Of a stretch of 64,000 bases of DNA, positions 27,571-35,184 are shown in pieces; positions within the stretch are counted from its first letter, which is position 1, and every line of letters starts with the position of its first letter. Location: positions 62,001 through 126,000 of the forward strand of contig OZ246020.1 of assembly GCA_965230795.1 (NCBI GenBank), written 5' to 3'. The notes below the pieces were generated by a model. It did not search any database. It was not told where the DNA came from and worked only from the letters and a program-made list of their open reading frames with translations. Origin of the DNA: PZPK01 sp965230795. Its GTDB lineage: Bacteria; Pseudomonadota; Gammaproteobacteria; Pseudomonadales; Oleiphilaceae. The translations under genes and the position numbers were made by a program.

Positions 27571-28059
27571 GTGAAGTTTTGCCCCCAATGTACTGCTCCT
27601 CTCAACAAACAAACCAATGACGGACGCCTACGCTTCGTCTGTTCCAGCGAAGCCTGCCACTATATCCATTGGATCAACCCGACTCCCGTGGTCGCCGCCA
27701 TCATCGAATACGATAGCCAGATACTCCTGGTACACAATGTCGGATGGCCTCCCAAAATGCTGGGACTGGTCAGTGGCTTCCTCGAAGCCCGCGAACATCC
27801 TGACGAAGGCATCGTGCGGGAAATTCTTGAGGAAACCAATCTGCACACGGACAAGCTTAGCTTCCTCGGCCATTATCCCTTCGCCGAACAAAACCAGATT
27901 ATTCTGGCCTACCACGCCCTGTGTTCAGGCCACATTCAACTCAATGAAGAGCTGGATCGCTACAAGCTGCTGGACAGAAACGCTCTAAAACCCTGGTTAT
28001 TGGGAACCGGTCCGGCGGTTCGCGACTGGCTCGCCATGCAGGGCATTTGTACCGACTAG
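27571..28059 (+). CDS. NUDIX hydrolase with N-terminal zinc ribbon
   Basis: 162 residues from GTG 27571. A zinc ribbon (KFCPQCTAPL then FVCSSEACHYIHW, two Cys pairs) precedes the NUDIX domain. The NUDIX box reads GFLEAREHPDEGIVREILEE followed by TNL; Gly, Glu, Arg-Glu and Glu-Glu positions are kept, while the Gly before the last hydrophobic residue is Asn. The ribbon-plus-NUDIX layout resembles NudC-like NADH pyrophosphatases in small form, but the SQPWPFPxS motif of NudC is absent, so the substrate is unknown. It follows dctM by 9 bases and may be transcribed with it. Confidence 0.88.
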   Translation: MKFCPQCTAPLNKQTNDGRLRFVCSSEACHYIHWINPTPVVAAIIEYDSQILLVHNVGWPPKMLGLVSGFLEAREHPDEGIVREILEETNLHTDKLSFLGHYPFAEQNQIILAYHALCSGHIQLNEELDRYKLLDRNALKPWLLGTGPAVRDWLAMQGICTD

Positions 28060-28108
28060 TTTTTATTCGACACGCCCAAAACTCCCTCCTGCTTTTTCCG
28101 CAAAGTAA

Positions 28109-28193
28109 GTCATCAAAGTAATGACATATTTTTGCAACGCTGCTGAAACACATCCTCGCTAGTTTCGGGTTTGTCTGCGAAGACAGCACGAAA
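28109..28193. promoter_or_regulatory. Inverted repeats in the phoX leader region
   Basis: Two separate structures precede phoX. GTCAT-N7-ATGAC (28109-28125) is a candidate operator. TTTCG/CGAAA enclosing TGTCT-GCGA-AGACA (28163-28193) would fold into a two-part hairpin in the leader RNA about 65 bases before the start codon. Neither fits the direct-repeat Pho box well. Confidence 0.3.
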
Positions 28194-28257
28194 TAAAAAC
28201 AATATTCGTGCCTGAAGACCCAACACGCTTTGCACAACGAGACTAGGTGAGAAAATC

Positions 28258-30177
28258 ATGAGCAATGAAAAAAATATGGTCGTCAGCAACGATCAGTTGC
28301 ACGACGACATGGAAAACATCCCATCCAATAAATCCGGCAACCGCCCTTTTCAATCAGTACTGGAAGCTAACATGAGCCGCCGTAAGGTCATGGCAGGCAG
28401 TCTGACCGCCGCTGCAGGTGCGTTTCTTGCGCCATCTGCTTATGCCGGTTGGGGACGCTGGGGTAATTGGGGCAAACGACCCAAGCATGACCTGGTCGAT
28501 TTTAAGCCGGTCAAGATCAGTGACGTGGTAGACACCACTGTACCCACCATTTCTGATGATTATCAGTATCAGGTTCTGATTCCATGGGGAACCCCCATCG
28601 AGCCTGGCGCAACGACAGCTTACGAAGGTGATCCGAACACTCGCCCCACCTCAGCAGAAGCTGCTCTGCAGACAGGTTTGGGACACGATGGCATGTGGTT
28701 CTTCCCCATGGATCAGCGCCACGGTCTGGGTTATCGCAAGTTCGGCTACCACTTCCGCAACGATGCCGGCATGCTGTGTGTTAACCACGAATACGGTGGC
28801 AACAGCCACGCCCTTGGAAAAAGCTCTCCTGAAAGCCTTGAAGACGTGCGTCTGTCACAAAATATTCACGGCGTTTCGGTTGTTAAGATTCGCAACAGCT
28901 ATCATGGTTGGAAAGTCGTCAGTAGCGCGAACTCACGTCGCATTACCGTCAATACACCGGTTGCTTTCTCCGGTCCTGCGGCCGAGTCTGAATTGCTGCA
29001 AAACCCGAACGGTAACATTGCTTTGGGTACAGTCAATAACTGTGGCTCGGGTGCCACGCCCTGGGGTACTTACCTGACTTGTGAAGAAAACTTCAATGGT
29101 TATTTCGGAGCCAACGGAGACTTCAGTCCTACAGAAGAACAGGATCGCTACGGTTTCAGCAGCGGCGGTTTTGGCTACGGCTGGCACCTGTTCGACAAGC
29201 GTTTTGATCTCACCGATGACGACTACCGCAACGAGCAACACCGTTTCGGCTGGATTGTTGAAATCGATCCCTTCGATGGCACGCAGAAGCCTGTCAAGCG
29301 CACGGCCCTGGGTCGTTTCAAGCACGAAGCCATCGCCATTGCCGAGAGCTCCGATGGACGCATCGCCGCCTACATGGGTGATGACCAGCGTTTCGACTAC
29401 TGCTACAAGTACGTTTCCGATAAGGCCTGGGAACATGCCATTGCAGACGGTGAAAGCCCTCTCGACAACGGTAAGCTCTTTGTCGCCAAATTCAATGATG
29501 ACGGCACCGGCGAGTGGATGGAATTGACCATCGACAATCCTGTACTGGCCGCACGTTTTGACTCCCAGGCGGAAGTCCTCATCTATGCTCGTGTCGCAGC
29601 TGATCTGTTGGGTGCAACCCCAATGGACCGCCCCGAATGGACAACCATTGGCAAGAATGGCGAAGTCTTCTGGACGTTGACCAACAATACCAATCGCAGC
29701 GAAGCCAACGCAGCCAATCCTGAAGCGCCCAACAGCGATGGTCACATCATTCGTACCTACGATGCCGATGACTACATGGGCAATACCTTCACCTGGGATA
29801 TTTACCTGCTGGCATCGTCTACGCGCGGAACGGAAGGCGTGTTCACCGATCCTGATGCAGCCTGGGCAGATCCCTATGGTCGCCTGTTCATCGGTACTGA
29901 CGGTGGTCAGCCGGATGGTCTCCAGGATCAACTGGTCGTATTCGATACCACAAAGGATACTCCAGAGCCCAAGCGTCTGCTGGTTGGCGTTAACAGCGAT
30001 GAAATCACCGGTTTTACCATTACACCGGATCAGCGCACCGCATTCGTCAATATCCAACATCCTGGCAATGGTGACCCCAGCGCGACCAACTTCCCCGCGC
30101 CCACTGATGGCGTCACGATCCCACGTGATTGTACGCTGGTCATTACCCGTAAGGATGGTGGCATTATCGGATCCTGA
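28258..30177 (+). CDS. phoX: PhoX family phosphatase, Tat-exported
   Basis: 639 residues. A long n-region leads to a twin-arginine signal (MSRRKVMAGSLTAAAGAFLA, Arg-Arg at about residues 41-42, cleavage near AYAG). The DUF839/PhoX body shows GLGYRKFGYHFRNDAGMLCV and NHEYGG, the WGTYLTCEENFNGYFGAN block with the Cys-Glu-Glu ligands, KRTALGRFKHEAIA and YMGDDQRFDYCYKYVS. PhoX enzymes are calcium/iron-dependent phosphomonoesterases that fold in the cytoplasm and leave through the Tat system, releasing phosphate from organic phosphates in the periplasm. tatA and tatB follow on the same strand. Confidence 0.93.
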   Translation: MSNEKNMVVSNDQLHDDMENIPSNKSGNRPFQSVLEANMSRRKVMAGSLTAAAGAFLAPSAYAGWGRWGNWGKRPKHDLVDFKPVKISDVVDTTVPTISDDYQYQVLIPWGTPIEPGATTAYEGDPNTRPTSAEAALQTGLGHDGMWFFPMDQRHGLGYRKFGYHFRNDAGMLCVNHEYGGNSHALGKSSPESLEDVRLSQNIHGVSVVKIRNSYHGWKVVSSANSRRITVNTPVAFSGPAAESELLQNPNGNIALGTVNNCGSGATPWGTYLTCEENFNGYFGANGDFSPTEEQDRYGFSSGGFGYGWHLFDKRFDLTDDDYRNEQHRFGWIVEIDPFDGTQKPVKRTALGRFKHEAIAIAESSDGRIAAYMGDDQRFDYCYKYVSDKAWEHAIADGESPLDNGKLFVAKFNDDGTGEWMELTIDNPVLAARFDSQAEVLIYARVAADLLGATPMDRPEWTTIGKNGEVFWTLTNNTNRSEANAANPEAPNSDGHIIRTYDADDYMGNTFTWDIYLLASSTRGTEGVFTDPDAAWADPYGRLFIGTDGGQPDGLQDQLVVFDTTKDTPEPKRLLVGVNSDEITGFTITPDQRTAFVNIQHPGNGDPSATNFPAPTDGVTIPRDCTLVITRKDGGIIGS

Positions 30178-30190
30178 TCCGTTTAAGGGA

Positions 30191-30266
30191 TCCCTGGACA
30201 GGGAATGTCCGGGCCAGGACGGCCCACTGAATTCGGGAGTATGGGGCACCAGCCCCTGCTCCCGAA
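30191..30266 (+). promoter_or_regulatory. Three consecutive hairpins between phoX and tatA
   Basis: TCCCTG-GA-CAGGGA (30191-30204), GGGCC-AGGAC-GGCCC (30211-30225) and a long two-part hairpin, TTCGGGAG/CTCCCGAA enclosing GGGGC-ACCA-GCCCC (30232-30266), follow each other. No T-run follows, so partial termination or 3'-end protection of the phoX mRNA is more likely than full termination. Confidence 0.65.
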
Positions 30267-30299
30267 ATCGCTATTTACTCGATACAATTGGAGATCACT

Positions 30300-30536
30300 A
30301 TGGGAATCAGTCCTACTCAACTTATTATTATTTTGGTCATTGTTGCACTGTTGTTTGGCACCAAGAAGCTTCGCAATATGGGAGGTGACCTGGGTGGAGC
30401 GGTGCGCGGATTCAAGAAGGCGATGAACGAAGACGAGCAGAGCAAGGTTCTCACACAGAATCGGTCTGCCTCAGAAGCCAACTCGTCTTCATCGCAAGAT
30501 AACAAATCGTCAGTCCAAGCATCACAGACTGTTTGA
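30300..30536 (+). CDS. tatA: Sec-independent translocase subunit TatA
   Basis: 78 residues from ATG 30300 with GGAG six bases upstream. One membrane helix (TQLIIILVIVALLFG) with the invariant Phe-Gly, then the amphipathic helix TKKLRNMGGDLGGAVRGFKKAMNE, then a polar Ser/Gln-rich tail: the standard TatA layout. It builds the pore-forming oligomer for folded proteins. It lies between phoX and tatB. Confidence 0.93.
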   Translation: MGISPTQLIIILVIVALLFGTKKLRNMGGDLGGAVRGFKKAMNEDEQSKVLTQNRSASEANSSSSQDNKSSVQASQTV

Positions 30537-30550
30537 CGTAGAGAGCTTAC

Positions 30551-30913
30551 ATGTTCGATATCGGTATGCTCGAAATGCTGATCGTTGCCACCGTGGCCCT
30601 TCTGATACTGGGCCCCGAGCGCATGCCCAGGGTGCTATACAAAACCGGCAAGTGGCTGGGTCACGCCAAGCGGGTAATCGGCAAATGGTCCAGCGAACTT
30701 GATCGTCAGCTTGAGAATGATGCACTGGCCCGGGAATCTGGATCGAACTCATCCCAAACCACTTTTGGGAAAGATATCGATCAGCTCAATCAATCCATTC
30801 GTTCCGCCCTGTCCGGCAAGGATCTGGATGCCATCGGCAAGCCCGGTTCATCCGCCACAGCAGGTCAAACGGCCTCTGCGACCAAGCCAACAACAGCGAG
30901 CACCGAAGCATAG
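30551..30913 (+). CDS. tatB: Sec-independent translocase subunit TatB
   Basis: 120 residues. MFDIGMLEMLIVATVALLIL keeps the Glu8 of TatB, followed by GPERMPRVLYKTGKWLGHAK, a TatB-type amphipathic helix, and a longer Ser/Thr/Ala-rich tail. TatB forms the substrate receptor with TatC. No tatC follows: the next gene is a convergent Lrp-type regulator 27 bases away, so TatC must come from another locus. Confidence 0.9.
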   Translation: MFDIGMLEMLIVATVALLILGPERMPRVLYKTGKWLGHAKRVIGKWSSELDRQLENDALARESGSNSSQTTFGKDIDQLNQSIRSALSGKDLDAIGKPGSSATAGQTASATKPTTASTEA

Positions 30914-30940
30914 AGTGCTGCTGAAATAACACGCCTCTAT

Positions 30941-31366
30941 TTATCTTTCAAACTTGGTGGAAAGAATGATCGCAGACTGCGTGCGGCTGACGCCGGGCAC
31001 GCTGCCAATTTGATCAAGCACGTCATCAATGGCTGAGGTATTCTCAGCGCGCACCATGGCGAGCAAATCAAAACTGCCACTTACCGTATGCAGGGACAGA
31101 ATCTCCGGAACTTTCTGCAAGGTTGCTGCAACCTGTATGTTGGATTGCGGAGCAACTTCAATCATGACATGGGCACGCACCTGATTCAGGCCCAGTTCCG
31201 GATTCAGCCGCACCGTATAGCCCTGAATAACGCCTTGAAGTTCCAGTTTACGCAGTCTTTCGTGAACCGCGGTTCGCGAAAGATTGAGCTTTTTTGCCAG
31301 GGACGAGATCGCCTCACGGGCATTTTTCTGCAACAACTGGACGAGATGTTGATTCTTCTTATCCAT
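30941..31366 (-). CDS. Lrp/AsnC family transcriptional regulator
   Basis: 141 residues. The helix-turn-helix is at about 10-55 (LLQKNAREAISSLAKKLNLS, RTAVHERLRKLELQGVIQGY) and the RAM ligand-binding domain follows (HVMIEVAPQSNIQVAATLQK, EILSLHTVSGSFDLLAMVRA, VLDQIGSVPGVSRTQSAIIL). Lrp/AsnC proteins sense amino acids. It is divergent from the lysine-catabolic genes and is their likely regulator, with lysine or aminoadipate as likely effector. Confidence 0.93.
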   Translation of the reverse strand: MDKKNQHLVQLLQKNAREAISSLAKKLNLSRTAVHERLRKLELQGVIQGYTVRLNPELGLNQVRAHVMIEVAPQSNIQVAATLQKVPEILSLHTVSGSFDLLAMVRAENTSAIDDVLDQIGSVPGVSRTQSAIILSTKFER

Positions 31367-31412
31367 CTATAACAGCCCTCTGACAGCAGCGCTTTACATA
31401 ATGTCGGATTTT

Positions 31413-31439
31413 TAGACAAAACGTCATGAGTATAGACAA
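31413..31439. promoter_or_regulatory. TAGACAA direct repeats in the lrp/lysine-operon divergent region
   Basis: TAGACAA occurs at 31413-31419 and 31433-31439, 20 bases apart, or about two helical turns, in AT-rich DNA between the divergent genes. This fits an Lrp-family operator but is unproven. Confidence 0.35.
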
Positions 31440-31521
31440 TATTCAGTGAGATCATAAGTGCCTTTCTGGCTCTACGGGTTCTAAGCTCAATTGAGAAGCT
31501 TAGCAATGCGTGGAGGATTCT

Positions 31522-32664
31522 ATGGCTCGAATAGCACTGTTTGGCGCAGGAAAAATCGGATCGATGATCTGCGACCTGCTGGCGGCGACCGGCGACTATG
31601 AACTCACCGTTTTTGACTCCCAGGAACTCGCACTTCGTCAGCGGCTTGAGCGTTGCCCCGGTATTCAAATCCAACAAGTGTTCGTCGATGATGCGTTTGC
31701 ACTGCGCTCGGCGCTGCACGATGTTGATGTTCTAATTAATGCGGGTCCCTTCCAGCTCAGCAAACGTTTGGCTGAAGCAGCGGTCGACAGCGCAACACAC
31801 TATCTGGACCTGACCGAAGATCTGGCCAGTACCCAATATATCCAGTCTCTCGCCGCCAATGCGACAACGGCGCTAATTCCCCAATGCGGATTGGCACCGG
31901 GCTTTATCTCCATTATTGCGCATCACCTGGCGTGCGGTTTTTCGAGCCTGCAAAACGTGCATTTACGCGTGGGGGCGCTGCCACAGTTTCCGAACAACCG
32001 TCTGAAGTACAACCTGACCTGGAGCACAGCAGGACTGATCAACGAGTACCTGCAACCCTGTGAAGCCATCGTCAATGGTGAGCTAAGGGAAGTACGCCCG
32101 CTGGAAGAGCTGGAGCATTTTTCACTGGATGGCGACGATTACGAAGCCTTTAATACCTCCGGGGGATTGGGAACGCTGAGTCAGACACTTGCCGGTAAAG
32201 TTACGAATCTGAATTACCGTACGGTGCGCTATCCCGGCCACCGTGATGCCATGAAACTGCTGCTTCAGGACCTTCGTCTGGGCGATGATCCCGAACAATG
32301 CTGTCGAATTCTGGAGCGGGCCATTCCCGGCACCCAACAGGATGTCGTATTGATTTTTGTCACGGTAAGTGGCTATCGGGACGCGACCGAGAGCTCTCTG
32401 GTCCAGGAAACCTTTGTTCGCAAAATATACAGTCAGGAAGTACTCGGGCGCATGCGAAGTGCCATCCAGCTCACTACTTCGGCCAGTGTCTGCGCGGTAC
32501 TGGACCTGCTGGTTTCCGGAGATTTGCCACAGCAAGGATTTATCAGACAGGAAGCGATTCCATTCGATCGCTATATTGGTAATCGGTTTGGTCGAATATT
32601 CAATAACGAGCCCCTTGTTGTTTCGCCTGCCAGCGCATCTCCCCGTTCAATAAAGGAGGCATAA
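31522..32664 (+). CDS. Saccharopine dehydrogenase family; probable lysine 6-dehydrogenase
   Basis: 380 residues from ATG 31522, which has GGAGGA four bases upstream. An N-terminal Rossmann motif (IALFGAGKIGSMICDLLAAT) is followed by DVLINAGPFQLSKRLAEAAV, ATHYLDLTED and LIPQCGLAPGFISIIAHHL, the pattern of saccharopine dehydrogenase-like enzymes. The length and the next two genes fit lysine 6-dehydrogenase, which deaminates L-lysine to allysine (cyclising to piperideine-6-carboxylate) without passing through saccharopine. Other members of the fold act on saccharopine or carboxynorspermidine; substrate choice is inferred from the neighbours. Confidence 0.8.
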   Translation: MARIALFGAGKIGSMICDLLAATGDYELTVFDSQELALRQRLERCPGIQIQQVFVDDAFALRSALHDVDVLINAGPFQLSKRLAEAAVDSATHYLDLTEDLASTQYIQSLAANATTALIPQCGLAPGFISIIAHHLACGFSSLQNVHLRVGALPQFPNNRLKYNLTWSTAGLINEYLQPCEAIVNGELREVRPLEELEHFSLDGDDYEAFNTSGGLGTLSQTLAGKVTNLNYRTVRYPGHRDAMKLLLQDLRLGDDPEQCCRILERAIPGTQQDVVLIFVTVSGYRDATESSLVQETFVRKIYSQEVLGRMRSAIQLTTSASVCAVLDLLVSGDLPQQGFIRQEAIPFDRYIGNRFGRIFNNEPLVVSPASASPRSIKEA

Positions 32665-32666
32665 GC

Positions 32667-34166
32667 ATGAAACTAACCAGCCTTTTTGATCAGCTCCAGG
32701 TCCACCTGCCGGAACCCGGTGACACGCCTTTGAACAGCTGTTCGCCAATCGATGGCAGCCAGCTGCATGCCATGCCCCCAACAAGTATGGCGCATGTGGG
32801 CACCACTGCGTCAAACGCAAGGGATGCTTTCAATACATGGCGGCATATTCCTGCGCCAGTGAGAGGCGAACTGGTGCGACGATTCGGCGAAAAGCTGCGA
32901 CTGCATAAATCCGAATTGGCGCAGTTGATCACCCTGGAGTGTGGCAAGATTATCAGTGAGGGAGAAGGCGAGGTTCAGGAGATGATAGACATCTGTGATT
33001 TCGCTGTGGGTCTGTCTCGACAACTGTATGGCTTGAGCATCGCCTCCGAGCGCCCCGGGCATGCCCTCAGGGAAATCTGGCAACCCTATGGCCCCACACT
33101 GATCATTACCGCGTTTAATTTTCCCATGGCGGTATGGGCCTGGAACGCAAGTATCGCTCTGGTGTGTGGCAATAGTCTTGTCTGGAAGCCTTCCGAAAAA
33201 GCCAGCCTGTGTGCCTGGGCCTGCCAGGGTCTGCTGGAGCAGGTACTCCGGGAATTTGAAAGCACCCCGCCTCATCTCAGTCAGCTTGTCATTGGCGAGC
33301 AGGAGCTGGGTGAAGCACTGGTCGCCCGCTCTGACTTCCCTTTGGTCAGTGCAACGGGAAGCTGCGCGATGGGCCGCAAAGTCGGTAGTGAAGTCGCCGC
33401 TCGCTTCGGCCGCTCCATTCTCGAACTCGGTGGTAACAACGCTCTGATCGTCTCCAATACCGCCGACCTTGACATGGCGCTGCGAGCCATTGTGTTTGGG
33501 GCCGCAGGTACGGCGGGCCAACGTTGCACAACGACGCGACGCCTGTTTATCCATGACGATGTGTATGAAACACTCATGAATCGTCTCCGCAGCGTGTATC
33601 CGAAGCTGCGTGTCGGTGATCCCAGGAATAGCGATACCCTGGTGGGGCCTATGATTGACCAGAGCGCGTTTGAACAAATGCAGAATGCACTGGAGCTGGC
33701 TCGTGCTGATGGCTCAAGCATTATTGGCGGCAAGCGGGTTCTCAGTGATCAATACCCCCGGGCTTATTATGTTGAGCCCGCTCTTGTAGAAGCCGGTGAT
33801 CCTGCGGGGAATCACCTCAGCGAAGTGTTTGCGCCGGTTCTATATTGTTTTCGCTATTCAGACCTGGACGATGCCATCAGGCGACAGAACGCAGTGGATC
33901 AAGGCCTTTCCTCAGCCTTGTTTACGATGGATATTCGCGAAGCCGAATACTTTTTGTCAGCTCAGGGCAGTGACTGCGGGATTGCCAATATCAACGTGGG
34001 AACCAGTGGTGCCGAAATCGGCGGCGCCTTTGGCGGCGAGAAACACACCGGAGGTGGTCGCGAAAGCGGATCCGATGCCTGGAAAAGTTATATGCGCCGT
34101 ATGACTGCGACGGTCAATTACAGTTCAGAAATGCCACTGGCACAGGGTGTTCAGTTCGATATCTGA
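32667..34166 (+). CDS. amaB: Aldehyde dehydrogenase, ALDH7-like; probable L-aminoadipate-semialdehyde dehydrogenase
   Basis: 499 residues, ATG after a strong AAGGAGG. ALDH features: FNFPMAVWAWNASIALVCGN, LVWKPSEKASLCAW, the NAD-site glutamate in ILELGGNNALIV, and the catalytic Cys in GTAGQRCTTTRRLF. The C-terminal part (SGAEIGGAFGGEKHTGGGRE) is typical of the antiquitin/ALDH7 class that oxidises 2-aminoadipate 6-semialdehyde. It lies 2 bases after the dehydrogenase gene, whose product would be its substrate. Confidence 0.85.
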   Translation: MKLTSLFDQLQVHLPEPGDTPLNSCSPIDGSQLHAMPPTSMAHVGTTASNARDAFNTWRHIPAPVRGELVRRFGEKLRLHKSELAQLITLECGKIISEGEGEVQEMIDICDFAVGLSRQLYGLSIASERPGHALREIWQPYGPTLIITAFNFPMAVWAWNASIALVCGNSLVWKPSEKASLCAWACQGLLEQVLREFESTPPHLSQLVIGEQELGEALVARSDFPLVSATGSCAMGRKVGSEVAARFGRSILELGGNNALIVSNTADLDMALRAIVFGAAGTAGQRCTTTRRLFIHDDVYETLMNRLRSVYPKLRVGDPRNSDTLVGPMIDQSAFEQMQNALELARADGSSIIGGKRVLSDQYPRAYYVEPALVEAGDPAGNHLSEVFAPVLYCFRYSDLDDAIRRQNAVDQGLSSALFTMDIREAEYFLSAQGSDCGIANINVGTSGAEIGGAFGGEKHTGGGRESGSDAWKSYMRRMTATVNYSSEMPLAQGVQFDI

Positions 34167-34179
34167 CAGGAGGATGTTT

Positions 34180-35184
34180 ATGGACAATGTCATTTGTGAT
34201 TTATTGACTGCACTGATCGGCCAGGAGCGATCTGCCAGGTTGTTCAAACTGGTTCAGGTGGATCCGACTTTGTGCCAACGCCGAAGCCATGCCACACAAC
34301 CTGATATCGCCCAAACGCTGAATATGCTGCTGTTCGAAGATTTGCTCAAACGTGTACCGGAAGCCGATCAATATGCTAAAGAACAGCTCGCCATCGGTCG
34401 GCAAATATTTTTTGATCATGGCGCCTTGCGAACCCTGGCCTGTGATATGGAAAAGCTGCCAAGTGGCAAACAGGCCTTCGCGCGAATTTTTGAGGCACTG
34501 GGTTATGAAGAGAATGGTCGTTATCCTCTGGACTCACTCAACATGTGTGGCTTCGTCTATACCCATCGGCAGTTTCCGGAACAGATCGCCCAATACTTTG
34601 TGAGCGAGTTATATCCCGAGCGATTTAGTGATCAGTTTCAGTCAGCTGTCCACTCTCTGGTTTATGAATCCAGGGATCCACTGAGCGATACCAGCAAACA
34701 AAGCTTGCAACGTTTGTCTGAAGAAGGTGCTCTCGACTTTGAGAGCACACGAATGCTGCTGCAAAACCTGCCAACCTGTTTTGAGCGCCAGCATTCCCCT
34801 CCGTCAATAGACCAGTATCGTATTTTTCTCGCTGAAAGCGCAGAAATGGCCTGGATTTCCACCGAAGGCAATGCCTTCAACCATGCCACTGACCGTGTCG
34901 ATGACCTCGACAAACTTGAACACGAAGAACGCTCGAAAGGCCGGCCCATGAAACCAGTTATCGAAGTTGGTAAACACGCCAATATCCGTCAGACTGCCTA
35001 CCGGGCCAGTGTGGTTCAACGCCCATTCACAGACGGTCAACACATTCTGGAACGCAGCGTGCCGGGATCATTTTTTGAATTTATTGAGCGGGGCAAGGTA
35101 CTCGACCCGGATACTGGCGAAACCCGCATGGACCTGCGTTTCGACAGCCGTAACGCCCAGGGGATTTTCACGATGACCCGTTGA
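34180..35184 (+). CDS. hglS: DUF1338 protein; 2-oxoadipate dioxygenase/decarboxylase HglS
   Basis: 334 residues from ATG 34180, six bases after AGGAGG. DUF1338/YdcJ family features: FFDHGALRTLACD with one metal His, RIFEALGYEENGRYPLDSLN, AWISTEGNAFNHATDRVDDL with the second His, and PGSFFEFIERG with the metal Glu. HglS is an Fe(II)-dependent enzyme that converts 2-oxoadipate to D-2-hydroxyglutarate in lysine catabolism. An aminotransferase for aminoadipate is not encoded next to it. The stop codon abuts the stop of the convergent paraoxonase gene. Confidence 0.88.
   Translation: MDNVICDLLTALIGQERSARLFKLVQVDPTLCQRRSHATQPDIAQTLNMLLFEDLLKRVPEADQYAKEQLAIGRQIFFDHGALRTLACDMEKLPSGKQAFARIFEALGYEENGRYPLDSLNMCGFVYTHRQFPEQIAQYFVSELYPERFSDQFQSAVHSLVYESRDPLSDTSKQSLQRLSEEGALDFESTRMLLQNLPTCFERQHSPPSIDQYRIFLAESAEMAWISTEGNAFNHATDRVDDLDKLEHEERSKGRPMKPVIEVGKHANIRQTAYRASVVQRPFTDGQHILERSVPGSFFEFIERGKVLDPDTGETRMDLRFDSRNAQGIFTMTR

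Noticed and set aside
26821..27612. A 263-codon open frame antisense to dctM
   Set aside because: Gln/His/Asn-rich composition typical of the reverse strand of membrane-protein genes.
28060..28257. A Pho box before phoX
   Set aside because: GTCAT elements are inverted around 7 bases, not the direct 11-base-period repeats of PhoB sites, so phosphate control is not shown by the sequence.
28933..30249. A 438-codon open frame antisense to phoX
   Set aside because: It is a shadow of phoX, has no recognisable domain, and phoX itself has clear family motifs.
32811..33677. A 288-codon open frame antisense to the aldehyde dehydrogenase gene
   Set aside because: No motif, and the sense gene is certain.
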